A DNA stretch of 64,000 bases, from NCBI GenBank assembly GCA_900539775.1, contig UQDL01000002.1, positions 124,001 to 188,000 on the forward strand. Reading direction: 5' to 3'. Below, in pieces: positions 16,941 to 26,281 of this stretch. Within the stretch, counting starts at the first letter, position 1. The number at the start of each line of letters is the position of its first letter. This stretch comes from an uncultured Anaerotruncus sp. Its GTDB lineage: Bacteria > Bacillota > Clostridia > Oscillospirales > Acutalibacteraceae. Under the pieces are notes generated by a model. The model was given only the letters and a program-made list of their open reading frames with translations. It was not told the DNA's origin and did no database searches. Both the position numbers and the translations under genes were made by a program.

Positions 16941-17042
16941 AGTACGAGATAGGTTGAGTTTGATATCGATTTGCAAACCGACTAATATTATATTCTAAAA
17001 ATCATCTTTTTACAAGATGTATTTTTATAAGGAGAACTAATT

Positions 17043-18128
17043 ATGGAAAAACATTACAAAGTCGGCGTTGTGGGCGCAACGGGCATGGTAGGCCAACGCT
17101 TCATCACATTACTTGAAAACCACCCTTGGTTTGATCTTGTTTGCCTTGCGGCATCTTCAAGATCAGCAGGAAAAAAATATTCGGAAGCTGCCGCCAAAAA
17201 ATGGTGCATGGATTCGGAAATGCCGGAAAAAGTTAAGGATATGACAGTGCTTGACGCTGAAGCAGATATTGATAAAATCACATCAATGGTTGATTTTGTT
17301 TTCTGCGCAGTTGATATGAAAAAAGATGAAATCAAAAAGCTTGAAGAAGCTTATGCAAAGCATGAATGCCCGGTTGTTTCAAACAACAGCGCAAACCGCT
17401 TTACTCCTGATGTTCCCATGGTTGTACCGGAGCTTAATGCAGAACATATCAACATAATTCCAGCTCAAAGAAAGAGACTCGGCACAAAAAGAGGCTTCAT
17501 TGCAGTTAAATCAAACTGCTCACTTCAATCATATGTGCCCGCGCTTTTCCCGCTTCATGAAAAATTCGGTGTAAAGGACGTGCTTGTGTGCACCTATCAG
17601 GCAATCAGCGGTGCCGGAAAGACATTTGAAACTTGGCCGGATATGGTTGATAATGTTATCCCCTATATCGGCGGTGAAGAAGAAAAAAGTGAAAAAGAGC
17701 CTCTTAAACTTTGGGGCAAAATTGAAGGCGATGAAATCGTTTGCGCCGATAAGCCTAACTTTACCGCTCAGTGCATCAGAGTTCCTGTTTCAAACGGCCA
17801 TCTCGGTGCTGTTTTCGTTAATTTTGAAAACAAGCCGTCTAAGGAAGAAATGATAGACATTTGGAACAAATTCAAAGGCAGAGCACAGGAACTTGAACTC
17901 CCGTCTGCACCAAAGCAGTTTCTTAACTACTTTACAGAGGATGACAGACCTCAAATCAAATCTGAAAGAATGCTTGAAAACGGCATGGCTATTTCAATCG
18001 GCAGACTTCGCGAGGACACACAATATCAATATAAATTCGTTTGCCTTTCACACAACACATTAAGAGGCGCTGCAGGCGGCGGCGTTTTGCTGGCTGAGCT
18101 TCTTTGTGCTGAAGGCTATATGGATTGA
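17043..18128 (+). CDS. asd: Aspartate-semialdehyde dehydrogenase
   Basis: A 361-residue enzyme of the longer archaeal/fungal-like class. It has the NADP motif GATGMVGQRF (residues 11-20) and catalytic Cys159 in KSNCSLQS. It reduces aspartyl phosphate at the branch point to lysine/DAP, threonine and methionine. AAGGAG precedes the ATG. It heads a unit with dapA and dapB, so its product goes straight to dihydrodipicolinate. Confidence 0.95.
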   Translation: MEKHYKVGVVGATGMVGQRFITLLENHPWFDLVCLAASSRSAGKKYSEAAAKKWCMDSEMPEKVKDMTVLDAEADIDKITSMVDFVFCAVDMKKDEIKKLEEAYAKHECPVVSNNSANRFTPDVPMVVPELNAEHINIIPAQRKRLGTKRGFIAVKSNCSLQSYVPALFPLHEKFGVKDVLVCTYQAISGAGKTFETWPDMVDNVIPYIGGEEEKSEKEPLKLWGKIEGDEIVCADKPNFTAQCIRVPVSNGHLGAVFVNFENKPSKEEMIDIWNKFKGRAQELELPSAPKQFLNYFTEDDRPQIKSERMLENGMAISIGRLREDTQYQYKFVCLSHNTLRGAAGGGVLLAELLCAEGYMD

Positions 18129-18169
18129 TTATCCGTTAACTTTATTAACATAAAAGGAGTTGTTTCACT

Positions 18170-19060
18170 ATGAAGGAACCTATCTTTACAGGCGCAGCAG
18201 TTGCCATTATCACGCCTATGAATGAGGACGGATCCGTTAATTACGATGAATTTGCAAAGATTGTTGATTTTCAGATTGAAAACGGAACCGATGCAATTGT
18301 AATTTGCGGCACAACCGGAGAAAGCTCAACATTAAGAGTTGTTGAGCACACAGAATGTGTTAAATGGTGCATTGATTATGTTGCCGGCAGATGCAAAGTT
18401 ATTGCAGGCACCGGTTCAAATTCAACAGCTTGTGCAATAGAAATCAGCCGTGAGGCATGCAGAGACGGCGCTGACGCTCTTTTGCTTGTTACGCCTTATT
18501 ACAACAAAACAAGCCAAAGAGGACTTATTGCCCATTACACTGCAATTCACGATGCAACCGATAAGCCGATTATTCTTTATAATGTTCCATCAAGAACAGG
18601 CGTAAACATTTTGCCGGAAACAGCTGCAGAAATTGCAAAGCTGCCCAGAATTAACGGTATAAAGGAAGCAAGCGGCAATCTTGATCAAATAGCAAAAGTT
18701 CATGAGCTTTGCGGCGATGAGCTTAATATTTGGAGCGGTAACGACGATCAGATTTACGATGTTCTTGAAAGAGGCGGAAAAGGCGTAGTCAGCGTTCTTT
18801 CCAATGTATGCCCCAAAGAAACCCACGACATTGTTGCAGAGTATCTTGCGGGAAATAAAGATAAATCAAAAGCTCTTATGGACAAATATTTGAAGCTTGC
18901 AAAAGCACTTTTCTGTGATGTTAACCCTATCCCCGTTAAAGAAGCAGTTAACATGATGGGATTTAAGGCGGGTCATTGCAGACTTCCGCTTGTTGACATG
19001 ACTGATGAAAATAAGGAAATGATGAAAGCCACTCTTAAAGAATATGGAATCATCAAATAA
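18170..19060 (+). CDS. dapA: 4-hydroxy-tetrahydrodipicolinate synthase
   Basis: A 296-residue TIM barrel. Schiff-base Lys165 lies in GIKEASGN, Tyr137 in LYNVPSRTG, and the CGTTGESSTL motif near 46 binds pyruvate. It condenses pyruvate with aspartate semialdehyde. AAAGGAG lies 8 bp before the ATG. It is the middle gene of asd-dapA-dapB; in a spore former the pathway also supplies dipicolinic acid and cell-wall DAP. Confidence 0.97.
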   Translation: MKEPIFTGAAVAIITPMNEDGSVNYDEFAKIVDFQIENGTDAIVICGTTGESSTLRVVEHTECVKWCIDYVAGRCKVIAGTGSNSTACAIEISREACRDGADALLLVTPYYNKTSQRGLIAHYTAIHDATDKPIILYNVPSRTGVNILPETAAEIAKLPRINGIKEASGNLDQIAKVHELCGDELNIWSGNDDQIYDVLERGGKGVVSVLSNVCPKETHDIVAEYLAGNKDKSKALMDKYLKLAKALFCDVNPIPVKEAVNMMGFKAGHCRLPLVDMTDENKEMMKATLKEYGIIK

Positions 19061-19085
19061 GATTTATCAAAAGGACCTTCAAATT

Positions 19086-19835
19086 ATGAAAAAAATTATT
19101 CTTTGCGGTGCAAACGGCAAAATGGGCCATGTTATTCGCAACATTGTTGCAGCAGACAAAGATTGTGAAATTGTTGCCGGAATTGATAAAAATACCGAGG
19201 CTGCAGACTTCCCTGTTTATTCTGATTTTAACAGTATAAAGGAAGAAGCAGATGTCATTATTGATTTTTCAAATCCCGCATTGCTTGATTCACTTCTTAA
19301 ATATTCAACGGATAAGAAAATTCCCGTTGTTATTGCAACCACAGGATTTGATGACGAGCAAAAAAAGCAAATTGAAAATGCATCTAAAAAATGCGGAGTG
19401 TTCTTCACATACAATATGAGCCTTGGCATAAACCTTTTGGCAACTCTTGCAAAGAAAGCCGTTAGTGTGCTTGGGGACGGATTTGATATTGAAATTATCG
19501 AACAGCACCACAATCAAAAAATAGACGCACCGAGCGGAACTGCACTTATGCTTGCAGATGCTATCAACGAAGAGATGGATCAACCCATGAAATATGAATA
19601 CGACAGACATTGCAAGCGTGAAAAACGCAGCAAAAATGAAATCGGTATTCATTCCGTCAGAGGTGGCACGATTGTAGGCGAGCATGAAATTATTTTTGCA
19701 GGCAGAGATGAAATCATTACTCTTTCACATTCTGCAAGAAGTAAAGAAATTTTTGCAGTCGGTGCGGTTAATGCCGCAAAACACATGGTTGGTAAAGACA
19801 CAGGTCTTTACAGTATGAAGGATATTATTGAATAA
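19086..19835 (+). CDS. dapB: 4-hydroxy-tetrahydrodipicolinate reductase
   Basis: About 249 residues. The NAD(P) site CGANGKMGHVI is near the N-terminus. The family signature EIIEQHHNQKIDAPSGTA lies near residue 138, with the catalytic His pair and Lys. I chose ATG at 19086, with AAGGA 10 bp upstream, over an in-frame ATG at 19044 that lies inside dapA. It ends the lysine-branch unit at a terminator. Confidence 0.95.
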   Translation: MKKIILCGANGKMGHVIRNIVAADKDCEIVAGIDKNTEAADFPVYSDFNSIKEEADVIIDFSNPALLDSLLKYSTDKKIPVVIATTGFDDEQKKQIENASKKCGVFFTYNMSLGINLLATLAKKAVSVLGDGFDIEIIEQHHNQKIDAPSGTALMLADAINEEMDQPMKYEYDRHCKREKRSKNEIGIHSVRGGTIVGEHEIIFAGRDEIITLSHSARSKEIFAVGAVNAAKHMVGKDTGLYSMKDIIE

Positions 19836-19860
19836 TTTCCTCACAAAAAAATATCAGATT

Positions 19861-19917
19861 GACGCTCTTACCCGGTATCTTGCGAGCTCATCATACCGAG
19901 TAAGAGCGTATTTTTTT
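19861..19917 (+). terminator. dapB terminator placed directly before yitT
   Basis: Long arms ACGCTCTTACCCGGTA and TACCGAGTAAGAGCGT with T7 at 19911-19917. AGGAGGG for the next gene starts immediately after the T run, leaving no room for a separate downstream promoter except inside the stem. Confidence 0.85.
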
Positions 19918-19930
19918 AGGAGGGCGCTTA

Positions 19931-20842
19931 ATGAAAAGCAACAAATTCAATAAAAAACTGATTTGCTTTTTAAAAAAGTTAAATATAATGAACTTTTTAT
20001 TTCTGTTTTTGGCGGGTATAATAAATTCAATCGGCGTTACTTTATTTCTGGCGCCCGTTGAGCTTTATGACAGTGGAATTTCAGGCACATCAATGCTTTT
20101 ATGGCAGCTGACTCCGGATAAATACACGCTTTCACTGTTTCTTATTATTTTAAATGTGCCGCTGTTTTTATTTGGATTAAAAAGGCAAGGTGCGGCATTT
20201 ACCGTATACTCAATTTTCACAGTGTCTGTTTATTCCCTTTCTTCCTACATAATTAACTATATTCTTCCGATAGATAATATGAGTTCTTCACCTTTAGCAG
20301 GAAAAGATTTATTGCTTTGCGCAATATTCGGAGGAATAATTTCAGGCGTTGGAAGCGGACTTGCAATAAGATTCGGCGGAGCTATGGACGGCATCGAAGT
20401 TTTAGCAGTTATATTTTCAAAAAGAATCGGTATAACGGTAGGCACTTTCGTTATGATTTATAATGTTATTTTGTATGTTGCTGTTGGAATCATAACCAAA
20501 AGCTACATTTTACCCCTATATTCAATAATTACATATTGTGCAGGAATAAAGGCAGTTGATTTTATTGTTGAAGGCTTAGACAAGGCCAAAGCAGCAATGA
20601 TTATAACAACGAATCCTGATAAAATTTGCAGTGCTCTTTCAGATGAATTTAGGCACGGCGTAACTAAAATTGATGCAAAAGGTTATTATGAAAATCAACC
20701 TCTTACCGCAGTTTATTTTGTTGTAAACAGATTTCAAATAACAAAGCTTAAAAATATTGTTAAAGAAAATGATAAAAATGCATTTGTTACCATTACCGAA
20801 GTCAGTGATTTTATGGGAAGCAGCTTAAAAAAGACAAATTAA
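19931..20842 (+). CDS. YitT family membrane protein (DUF161/DUF2179)
   Basis: A 303-residue protein with five or six transmembrane segments over about residues 20-205 and a soluble C-terminal DUF2179 domain from about residue 220. FLAPVELYDSGISGTSML is typical of the family. The role is unknown; the soluble domain is thought to sense a ligand. AGGAGGG lies 7 bp before the ATG and directly follows the T run of the dapB terminator, so expression may depend on read-through. Confidence 0.88.
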   Translation: MKSNKFNKKLICFLKKLNIMNFLFLFLAGIINSIGVTLFLAPVELYDSGISGTSMLLWQLTPDKYTLSLFLIILNVPLFLFGLKRQGAAFTVYSIFTVSVYSLSSYIINYILPIDNMSSSPLAGKDLLLCAIFGGIISGVGSGLAIRFGGAMDGIEVLAVIFSKRIGITVGTFVMIYNVILYVAVGIITKSYILPLYSIITYCAGIKAVDFIVEGLDKAKAAMIITTNPDKICSALSDEFRHGVTKIDAKGYYENQPLTAVYFVVNRFQITKLKNIVKENDKNAFVTITEVSDFMGSSLKKTN

Positions 20843-20924
20843 AAAAATAAGTTTTCGATCCCCTTGTGTTTTACTGAAAATTGTGCAATAATCAGTTTAT
20901 AATATATTAAGGAGGAGAATAATA

Positions 20925-21338
20925 TTGAAAAAGTTTATTCAAGAATTTAAAGAATTTGCTCTCAAAGGCAATATGATGGATATGGCAATAGGAATTATTA
21001 TAGGCGGTGCGTTTACAGCTGTTGTTACATCACTTACAGATAATTTCATTAAGCCATTACTTAATTTCTTAACAGGCGCCGCAAAGTATACCGGCGCAGA
21101 CATAGCCGGCTTTGCTTCATCATTCATCTCTGCATTTGTAAATTTTATTATTATGGCATTTATTCTTTTCTGCCTGCTTAAAATTATGAACAAGATAACA
21201 GAAATCGGCCATCATAATGAAGAAAAAATTCCGTCAGCGCCAACAACAAAAAAATGCCCGTATTGCTGCAGCGAAATTGATATCAACGCAACACGCTGCC
21301 CACACTGCACATCCGCTTTAGAAGAAAAAAGCGAATAG
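20925..21338 (+). CDS. mscL: Large-conductance mechanosensitive channel MscL with C-terminal zinc ribbon
   Basis: A 137-residue protein. The first 95 residues are MscL, with FKEFALKGNMMDMAIGIIIGGAF spread over an N-terminal helix and TM1, and TM2 near 67-88. It opens under membrane tension to release solutes. After a short linker, CPYC and CPHC (about residues 108-128) form a two-knuckle zinc ribbon in place of the usual cytoplasmic helix bundle. The start is TTG with GGAGGAG 7 bp upstream; TATAAT at 20898-20903 is a plausible -10 with no clear -35. Confidence 0.92.
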   Translation: MKKFIQEFKEFALKGNMMDMAIGIIIGGAFTAVVTSLTDNFIKPLLNFLTGAAKYTGADIAGFASSFISAFVNFIIMAFILFCLLKIMNKITEIGHHNEEKIPSAPTTKKCPYCCSEIDINATRCPHCTSALEEKSE

Positions 21339-21376
21339 ATTGCAATATTATAAATGCAATTAAATGATTTAAAATA

Positions 21377-21406
21377 AAAATCCCGTACATTTTGTACGGG
21401 ATTTTT
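21377..21406. terminator. Bidirectional terminator between mscL and cysS
   Basis: AAAAATCCCGTACA and TGTACGGGATTTTT flank a TTT loop. A and T runs on either side let it serve both convergent genes. Confidence 0.88.
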
Positions 21407-21443
21407 TCTGTAATTAGCATTAAACAATTTATGAACAAACGAA

Positions 21444-22841
21444 TTATTCTTTAGTCCAAGTGACTCCCTGAGGAGTATCTTTAAGAATAATACCTTTTTC
21501 TTTTAATTCATCTCTGATTCTGTCTGCCGTTGCCCAATCTTTATTTTTTCTTGCCTCTTGACGCTGCTGAACAAGAGCCTCAATATCGTCATCAAGAGTG
21601 TTTTCCTTACGATTATAAAGAATGCCCAAAACATCACAAAGCTCATCATAAAGCTTTGCAGCGTGCTCACAAACGTTTTTAGAAACATTGTGATCAAGAA
21701 TTTTAGTGTTTATATCTTTCGTAAGTTCAAAAATCGCTGCAAGACCGTCTGCAGTGTTAAGATCATCATCCATAGCGGTTATGAATTGCTCTCGTCTGCT
21801 GTCTAACTCAGCAATAATTTGAGCATCATCATCATGAACATCATCGGCAGCATTTTTGATTGCAAAATCAAGGCTGTCTCTGCATGTATAAAGCCTTTCG
21901 AGGGCGGATTTGCATTGTTCGATTATATCAAGACTATAATTGATCGGTGAGCGATAATGAGATGAAATAAGGAAATATCTGATAACTTCATAACCATATA
22001 CATCTGCAATTTCACGAACAGTTTTAAAGTTGCCGAGCGATTTACTCATTTTAACATTATCAACATTGATATATCCGTTGTGCATCCAATAATTTGCGAA
22101 TGTGCAACCGTTTGCGCATTCACTTTGTGCGATTTCATTTTCATGATGAGGGAAAACAAGATCCTTGCCGCCACAATGAATATCAATAGTGTTTCCGAGA
22201 TATTTTCTGTTCATTGCAGAACACTCAATATGCCAACCCGGGCGGCCTTTACCCCACGGTGAATCCCAATACGGTTCTCCGGGTTTAGCACCCTTCCAAA
22301 GAGCAAAATCAAGAGGATCTTCCTTAATTTCACCAACTGCAATTCTTGCACCGCTTTCAAGATCCTCTATGGGTTGATGCGAAAGCTTGCCATATTCTTT
22401 AAACTTAAGAGTGCGGAAATAGACATCATTTTCAGCCTGATAGGCATATCCTTTTTCAATAAGAGTGCTGATAATATCTATAATTTCATCAATATTTTCG
22501 GTTGCTTTTGGATGAACGGTTGCTTTTTTAAAATTAAGACCGTTTGCATCTTTCCAAAATTCCTCAATATATTTTTTAGAAATAACATCATAAGTTGTGC
22601 CCTCTTCATTTGCACGCTTTATGATTTTATCATCAATATCGGTGAAATTCTGAACGAATTTAACATTATAACCCCTGTATTCAAGATATCTGCGGAGCAC
22701 ATCAAATACGCAAAGCGGTCTGGCATTGCCTATATGAATATAGTTGTAAACCGTTGGTCCGCAAGCATAAATCTTAACTTCATTTTTATCCATAGGAACA
22801 AATTCTTCTTTTTTGCCGGTCATTGTGTTAAAAATCTTCAT
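21444..22841 (-). CDS. cysS: Cysteinyl-tRNA synthetase
   Basis: A 465-residue class I synthetase. The HIGH motif appears as HIGNARP near residue 36 and KMSKS near 269. Zinc ligands include the early Cys in YACGPTVYNY. It charges tRNA-Cys. Its start overlaps the cysE stop by 4 bp (ATGA), and both are controlled by the Cys T-box leader upstream of cysE. Confidence 0.97.
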   Translation of the reverse strand: MKIFNTMTGKKEEFVPMDKNEVKIYACGPTVYNYIHIGNARPLCVFDVLRRYLEYRGYNVKFVQNFTDIDDKIIKRANEEGTTYDVISKKYIEEFWKDANGLNFKKATVHPKATENIDEIIDIISTLIEKGYAYQAENDVYFRTLKFKEYGKLSHQPIEDLESGARIAVGEIKEDPLDFALWKGAKPGEPYWDSPWGKGRPGWHIECSAMNRKYLGNTIDIHCGGKDLVFPHHENEIAQSECANGCTFANYWMHNGYINVDNVKMSKSLGNFKTVREIADVYGYEVIRYFLISSHYRSPINYSLDIIEQCKSALERLYTCRDSLDFAIKNAADDVHDDDAQIIAELDSRREQFITAMDDDLNTADGLAAIFELTKDINTKILDHNVSKNVCEHAAKLYDELCDVLGILYNRKENTLDDDIEALVQQRQEARKNKDWATADRIRDELKEKGIILKDTPQGVTWTKE

Positions 22842-23479
22842 TTTAAAGAATCCTCCAATTTTTTAATATCATTTTCAAGTTCTTGTATTTTGTTCTGATT
22901 TGCCTTGATAGCCATCATAACAGGATCGGGAATGTTAATTTGATCAAGATCATCAACCCTTTCACCGTCTATTCTGACAATCTCGCCGGGGATACCAACA
23001 ACCGTGCAATTCGGCTCAACATCTCTTACAACAACAGCTCCGGCCGCAATTTTTGAATTTCTGCCTATCGTTATAGGCCCCAATACTTTTGCGCCGGCAC
23101 CAATCATAACGCCGTTTTCAATGGTTGGGTGCCTTTTGCCAACTTCCTTACCTGTGCCGCCAAGAGTAACTCCCTGATATATCATTACATCATCGCCGAC
23201 TTCTGTTGTTTCGCCTATAACAATTCCATGGCCGTGGTCTATGCATACTCTTCTGCCGATTTTAGCGGCGGGATGGATTTCAATGCCTGTTTTATGTGCG
23301 CATCTTTGGCTTATATATCGTGCGATAAATGGCATATTGTGCCTATAAAACCAATTTGCATGTTTATGACTGCGCAAAGCTTTAAAACCAGGATACAACA
23401 GCACAATTTCAATCGGGTTTCGTGCTGCCGGATCGTGTTCCATAAAGCTTTGAACGGATTCCTTGAATTCATCAAACAT
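22838..23479 (-). CDS. cysE: Serine O-acetyltransferase
   Basis: About 213 residues with a left-handed beta-helix of hexapeptide repeats (about residues 65-165) including HPAAKIGRRVCIDHGHG and GVMIGAGAKVLGP. It makes O-acetylserine for cysteine synthesis. I chose ATG at 23479 with AAAGGTAATG upstream; an in-frame ATG at 23524 lies inside the T-box terminator. It is followed by cysS with a 4-bp overlap. Confidence 0.95.
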   Translation of the reverse strand: MFDEFKESVQSFMEHDPAARNPIEIVLLYPGFKALRSHKHANWFYRHNMPFIARYISQRCAHKTGIEIHPAAKIGRRVCIDHGHGIVIGETTEVGDDVMIYQGVTLGGTGKEVGKRHPTIENGVMIGAGAKVLGPITIGRNSKIAAGAVVVRDVEPNCTVVGIPGEIVRIDGERVDDLDQINIPDPVMMAIKANQNKIQELENDIKKLEDSLK

Positions 23480-23499
23480 AATTTTTTCATTACCTTTCA

Positions 23500-23751
23500 A
23501 AGCTAAAAAATAAGCCTCTGTCATATAATGACAGAGGCAATGATAAACTGCGGTTCCACTCTATTTTATACTCAGCCGCCTATAAACGGCTTTGCCTGTA
23601 ACGGGGCAACCGATTCAGAATACTTTAATTTTCCTCCGAACAACTCAGGAGTGCATTTCAGCAACTCGCCAATACGCAACTTTCAGCATATGTTGCGCTC
23701 TCTGCAAAGGCGATAATTACTTACTTATCTCCGTCTACGTTTTTATCTATC
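23500..23751 (-). promoter_or_regulatory. Cysteine-specific T-box riboswitch
   Basis: The leader of cysE-cysS. The T-box sequence AGAGTGGAACCGC is at 23562-23550 (minus strand). It is followed by a terminator stem GCCTCTGTCA/TGACAGAGGC (23513-23537) and the run TTATTTTTT. In Stem I a GGAG/CTCC helix closes a loop holding GAAATGCA, which presents UGC (23655-23653) as a cysteine specifier codon. Uncharged tRNA-Cys should favour the antiterminator and turn on the operon. Confidence 0.92.
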
Positions 23752-23757
23752 AATAAT

Positions 23758-23785
23758 ATTATATACATTTTTTACTAATTTGCAA
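23758..23785 (-). promoter_or_regulatory. Promoter of the T-box leader
   Basis: On the minus strand TTGCAA (23785-23780), a 16-bp spacer and TATAAT (23763-23758). It begins 3 bp beyond the pgsA stop, and no terminator separates pgsA from it. Confidence 0.65.
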
Positions 23786-23788
23786 CAA

Positions 23789-24358
23789 TTATTTTGTTTT
23801 TATGAGATGCCAACCGTCTTTTGCATAAATAATTCCGCTTAAAACGGTTACAACGCCTACAATCCAAAAAGCAATTGTGCAATAAATATTAAGCCAATGT
23901 GTGCTCATATCTATATCTATTTTTGGGCTTTCACCGATTGCAAGCAAAAGGAAAGTTAAGCCTGTTGTTGACATTTGCAAAAATGTTTTAGCTTTACCGA
24001 AACCGTTTGCGGCAATTACTTCTCCGCTTGAAGCCGCACTCATCCTTATTCCTGCAACAAGAAATTCCCTTGCAAGCATCATCATAATAACAATATCGGT
24101 GTGCCAGCCCATATTAAACAAAATTATATATGCTGCAAAAACAAGCGTTTTATCAGAAAGAGGATCCATAAGCTTGCCGAAATCCGTTACAAGGTTATTT
24201 TTTCTTGCAATAATGCCATCAGCCTTATCACTCATACAAGCTATGAAATACACAATCAGCGTTGCGACCCAATGGTATGGAAAATTTATGAACGCAACAG
24301 CGAGCAACACAGGTACACAGCAAAATCTGAATACGGTTATTTTATTAGGTAAATTCAT
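23789..24358 (-). CDS. pgsA: CDP-diacylglycerol-glycerol-3-phosphate phosphatidyltransferase
   Basis: A 189-residue membrane enzyme. The CDP-alcohol phosphatidyltransferase motif is present as SDKADGIIARKNN then GKLMDPLSDK near residues 42-70, with about five hydrophobic helices. It makes phosphatidylglycerophosphate. Its ATG overlaps the rimO stop as ATGA, the common rimO-pgsA order. It is the last gene of recA-recX-rimO-pgsA. Confidence 0.93.
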   Translation of the reverse strand: MNLPNKITVFRFCCVPVLLAVAFINFPYHWVATLIVYFIACMSDKADGIIARKNNLVTDFGKLMDPLSDKTLVFAAYIILFNMGWHTDIVIMMMLAREFLVAGIRMSAASSGEVIAANGFGKAKTFLQMSTTGLTFLLLAIGESPKIDIDMSTHWLNIYCTIAFWIVGVVTVLSGIIYAKDGWHLIKTK

Positions 24359-25686
24359 CTTATTGTCTCTCCAATCAAATCATATCCGTCATAGTCTGTT
24401 ATTCTGACATCGGCAAAATCACCGATATTTAGTTTATCAGGCGAAGAAAAAATTATACCGCTGTCTATTTCGGGCGAATCAAGATAGCTTCTGCCTATAT
24501 AATACTCACCGTCAATATCGTCAACAACAGTTTTATAAATCTTTCCTATGCGGCTTTTATTTGCGTTTTCAGTAACGGTATATTGAATATCACCCAAAAC
24601 TTCTTCACGCCTTGCTTTAACATCTTCTTCGATTTGATTATCCATATCATATGCCGGAGTGTCTTCTTCCGGAGAAAATTTAAAGCAACCCATCTTGTCG
24701 AACTTCATTTCTTTAACAAATTTGCAAAGCTCTTCAAATTGTTCTTCTGTTTCACCGGGAAAGCCAACCATAAGAGTTGTTCTTAATGAAAGACCGGGAA
24801 TTTTAGATCTCATTTTTTCTATAAGGGATTTCAATTCATCATATGATCCGCTTCTGTTCATCGCTTTAAGAACATCCTTATTGCAATGCTGAAGCGGAAT
24901 ATCTATGTAAGAACAAACTTTATCAAGGCTTGCAATGGCATCAATAAGTTCGTCGGTAACCTTATCGGGATAGCAATAAAATATTCTTATCCATTCAATG
25001 CCGTTAATATCCGAAATTCTTCTAAGCAATTCCGGCAGCATATATTTACCGTAAAGAGAAATACCGTATTTAGTTGTGTCTTGAGCAACAAGTATAATTT
25101 CTTTAATTCCGTTTTGCGCAAGACTTTCCGCTTCCTCTGTTATGCTCTCTAAAGTACGCTCTCTGTATTCCCCTCTTATACCCGGAATAGCACAATATGA
25201 GCATTTATTGTCACAGCCGTCTGAAATTTTAAGATATGCCCAATGAGAGCCTTTTTTAACAAGCCTATTATCATCAAGCGGTAAGAAACACTTGTTTGGA
25301 AAAATGTTTGTTGTAACACCGCACAGAGCCTTTTGGCAGATTTTAACAATATCGGAATTTGCGCCGATACCTACAACTGCATCAACCTCAGGCATTTCAT
25401 TCATTATTTCATCTTTATATCTTTCCGCAAGGCAACCCGTAACTATAACGGCGGATGCAAGACCCGCCTTTTTATATTCTGCCGCTTCCAAAATAGCCTC
25501 TATGGCCTCTGCCTTTGCGGATTCAATAAAACCGCAGGTGTTTACAATAATTGCATCGGCATCCGCTTCGGATTGTGCAACTGAAAAACCGCTGTCGCAT
25601 AATTTACTCATCAGCATTTCGCCGTCCACCTGATTTTTGGGACAACCGAGCGAAACAAGATAAGCACTGAATTGATTATTCATCAT
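24355..25686 (-). CDS. rimO: Ribosomal protein S12 methylthiotransferase RimO
   Basis: A 443-residue radical-SAM methylthiotransferase. The N-terminal UPF0004 domain carries cysteines in SLGCPKNQ, NTCGFI and TGCLAERY. The radical-SAM CxxxCxxC is in DGCDNKCSYCAIPGIRG near residue 160. A TRAM domain ends the protein. It modifies Asp of S12. ATG codons at 25686 and 25683 are both possible; either overlaps the recX stop. Confidence 0.95.
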   Translation of the reverse strand: MMNNQFSAYLVSLGCPKNQVDGEMLMSKLCDSGFSVAQSEADADAIIVNTCGFIESAKAEAIEAILEAAEYKKAGLASAVIVTGCLAERYKDEIMNEMPEVDAVVGIGANSDIVKICQKALCGVTTNIFPNKCFLPLDDNRLVKKGSHWAYLKISDGCDNKCSYCAIPGIRGEYRERTLESITEEAESLAQNGIKEIILVAQDTTKYGISLYGKYMLPELLRRISDINGIEWIRIFYCYPDKVTDELIDAIASLDKVCSYIDIPLQHCNKDVLKAMNRSGSYDELKSLIEKMRSKIPGLSLRTTLMVGFPGETEEQFEELCKFVKEMKFDKMGCFKFSPEEDTPAYDMDNQIEEDVKARREEVLGDIQYTVTENANKSRIGKIYKTVVDDIDGEYYIGRSYLDSPEIDSGIIFSSPDKLNIGDFADVRITDYDGYDLIGETIR

Positions 25687-26281
25687 CTGTTATGTTATTT
25701 AAGGCAGTTTTAATATCGGAATATGAAAAGCCTCTTCTCATAAGCGCCGCAATAACCTTATCTCTGCCTTTTTCCTCTCTGAGTTTGCGTAAATATGATT
25801 TATTTATGATTTTCGTTATTGAATCCTTAGGATCAACATTATTAGAATCAACAGCAAATTGAATAACATCGGGTGAAATTCCCTTTGCATAAAGCTCTTG
25901 TTTAACCCTTGCTGCAGAATACTTTTTTGATGAAAACAAATATTCTGCATAAGACATTGCAAATTTTTCATCATCAAGATAGCCGTAATCAACAAAGCGT
26001 TGAATTGCCTTATCCGCAGATCTTTCATCAACGGTTTTCAAGAGCTTAGCTTTGAGTTCTTTTATTGAATGATCACGCCTTGAAAGTAAATCCGCACATT
26101 TATTCAATGCCTTTCGCAGATTTATTTTTTCAACAAGCTCTTGCCACTCTTCATCGGAAATATCCGTGCCGTCTGCAATAAAGTTTTCAGCCCAAAAATC
26201 ATAATTTGTTGTTATTTGATATTCATCATCAAGCAGGATATGGATTTTTGTGCCCCTACCCCTTTGTGCTTTAATGATCAT
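25676..26281 (-). CDS. recX: Regulatory protein RecX
   Basis: A 201-residue alpha-helical protein with RecX repeats, for example RRDHSIKELKAKL and the following VDYGYLDDEKFA. RecX restrains RecA filament growth. Its start overlaps the recA stop by one base, the standard recA-recX coupling, and its 3' end overlaps rimO. Confidence 0.93.
   Translation of the reverse strand: MIIKAQRGRGTKIHILLDDEYQITTNYDFWAENFIADGTDISDEEWQELVEKINLRKALNKCADLLSRRDHSIKELKAKLLKTVDERSADKAIQRFVDYGYLDDEKFAMSYAEYLFSSKKYSAARVKQELYAKGISPDVIQFAVDSNNVDPKDSITKIINKSYLRKLREEKGRDKVIAALMRRGFSYSDIKTALNNITDDE

Noticed and set aside
16941..17042. Lysine riboswitch before asd-dapA-dapB
   Set aside because: The leader is only about 95 nt and lacks the conserved core; too short for that class.
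23528..23716. A plus-strand 62-codon frame
   Set aside because: It is antisense to the T-box leader and has no ribosome binding site.
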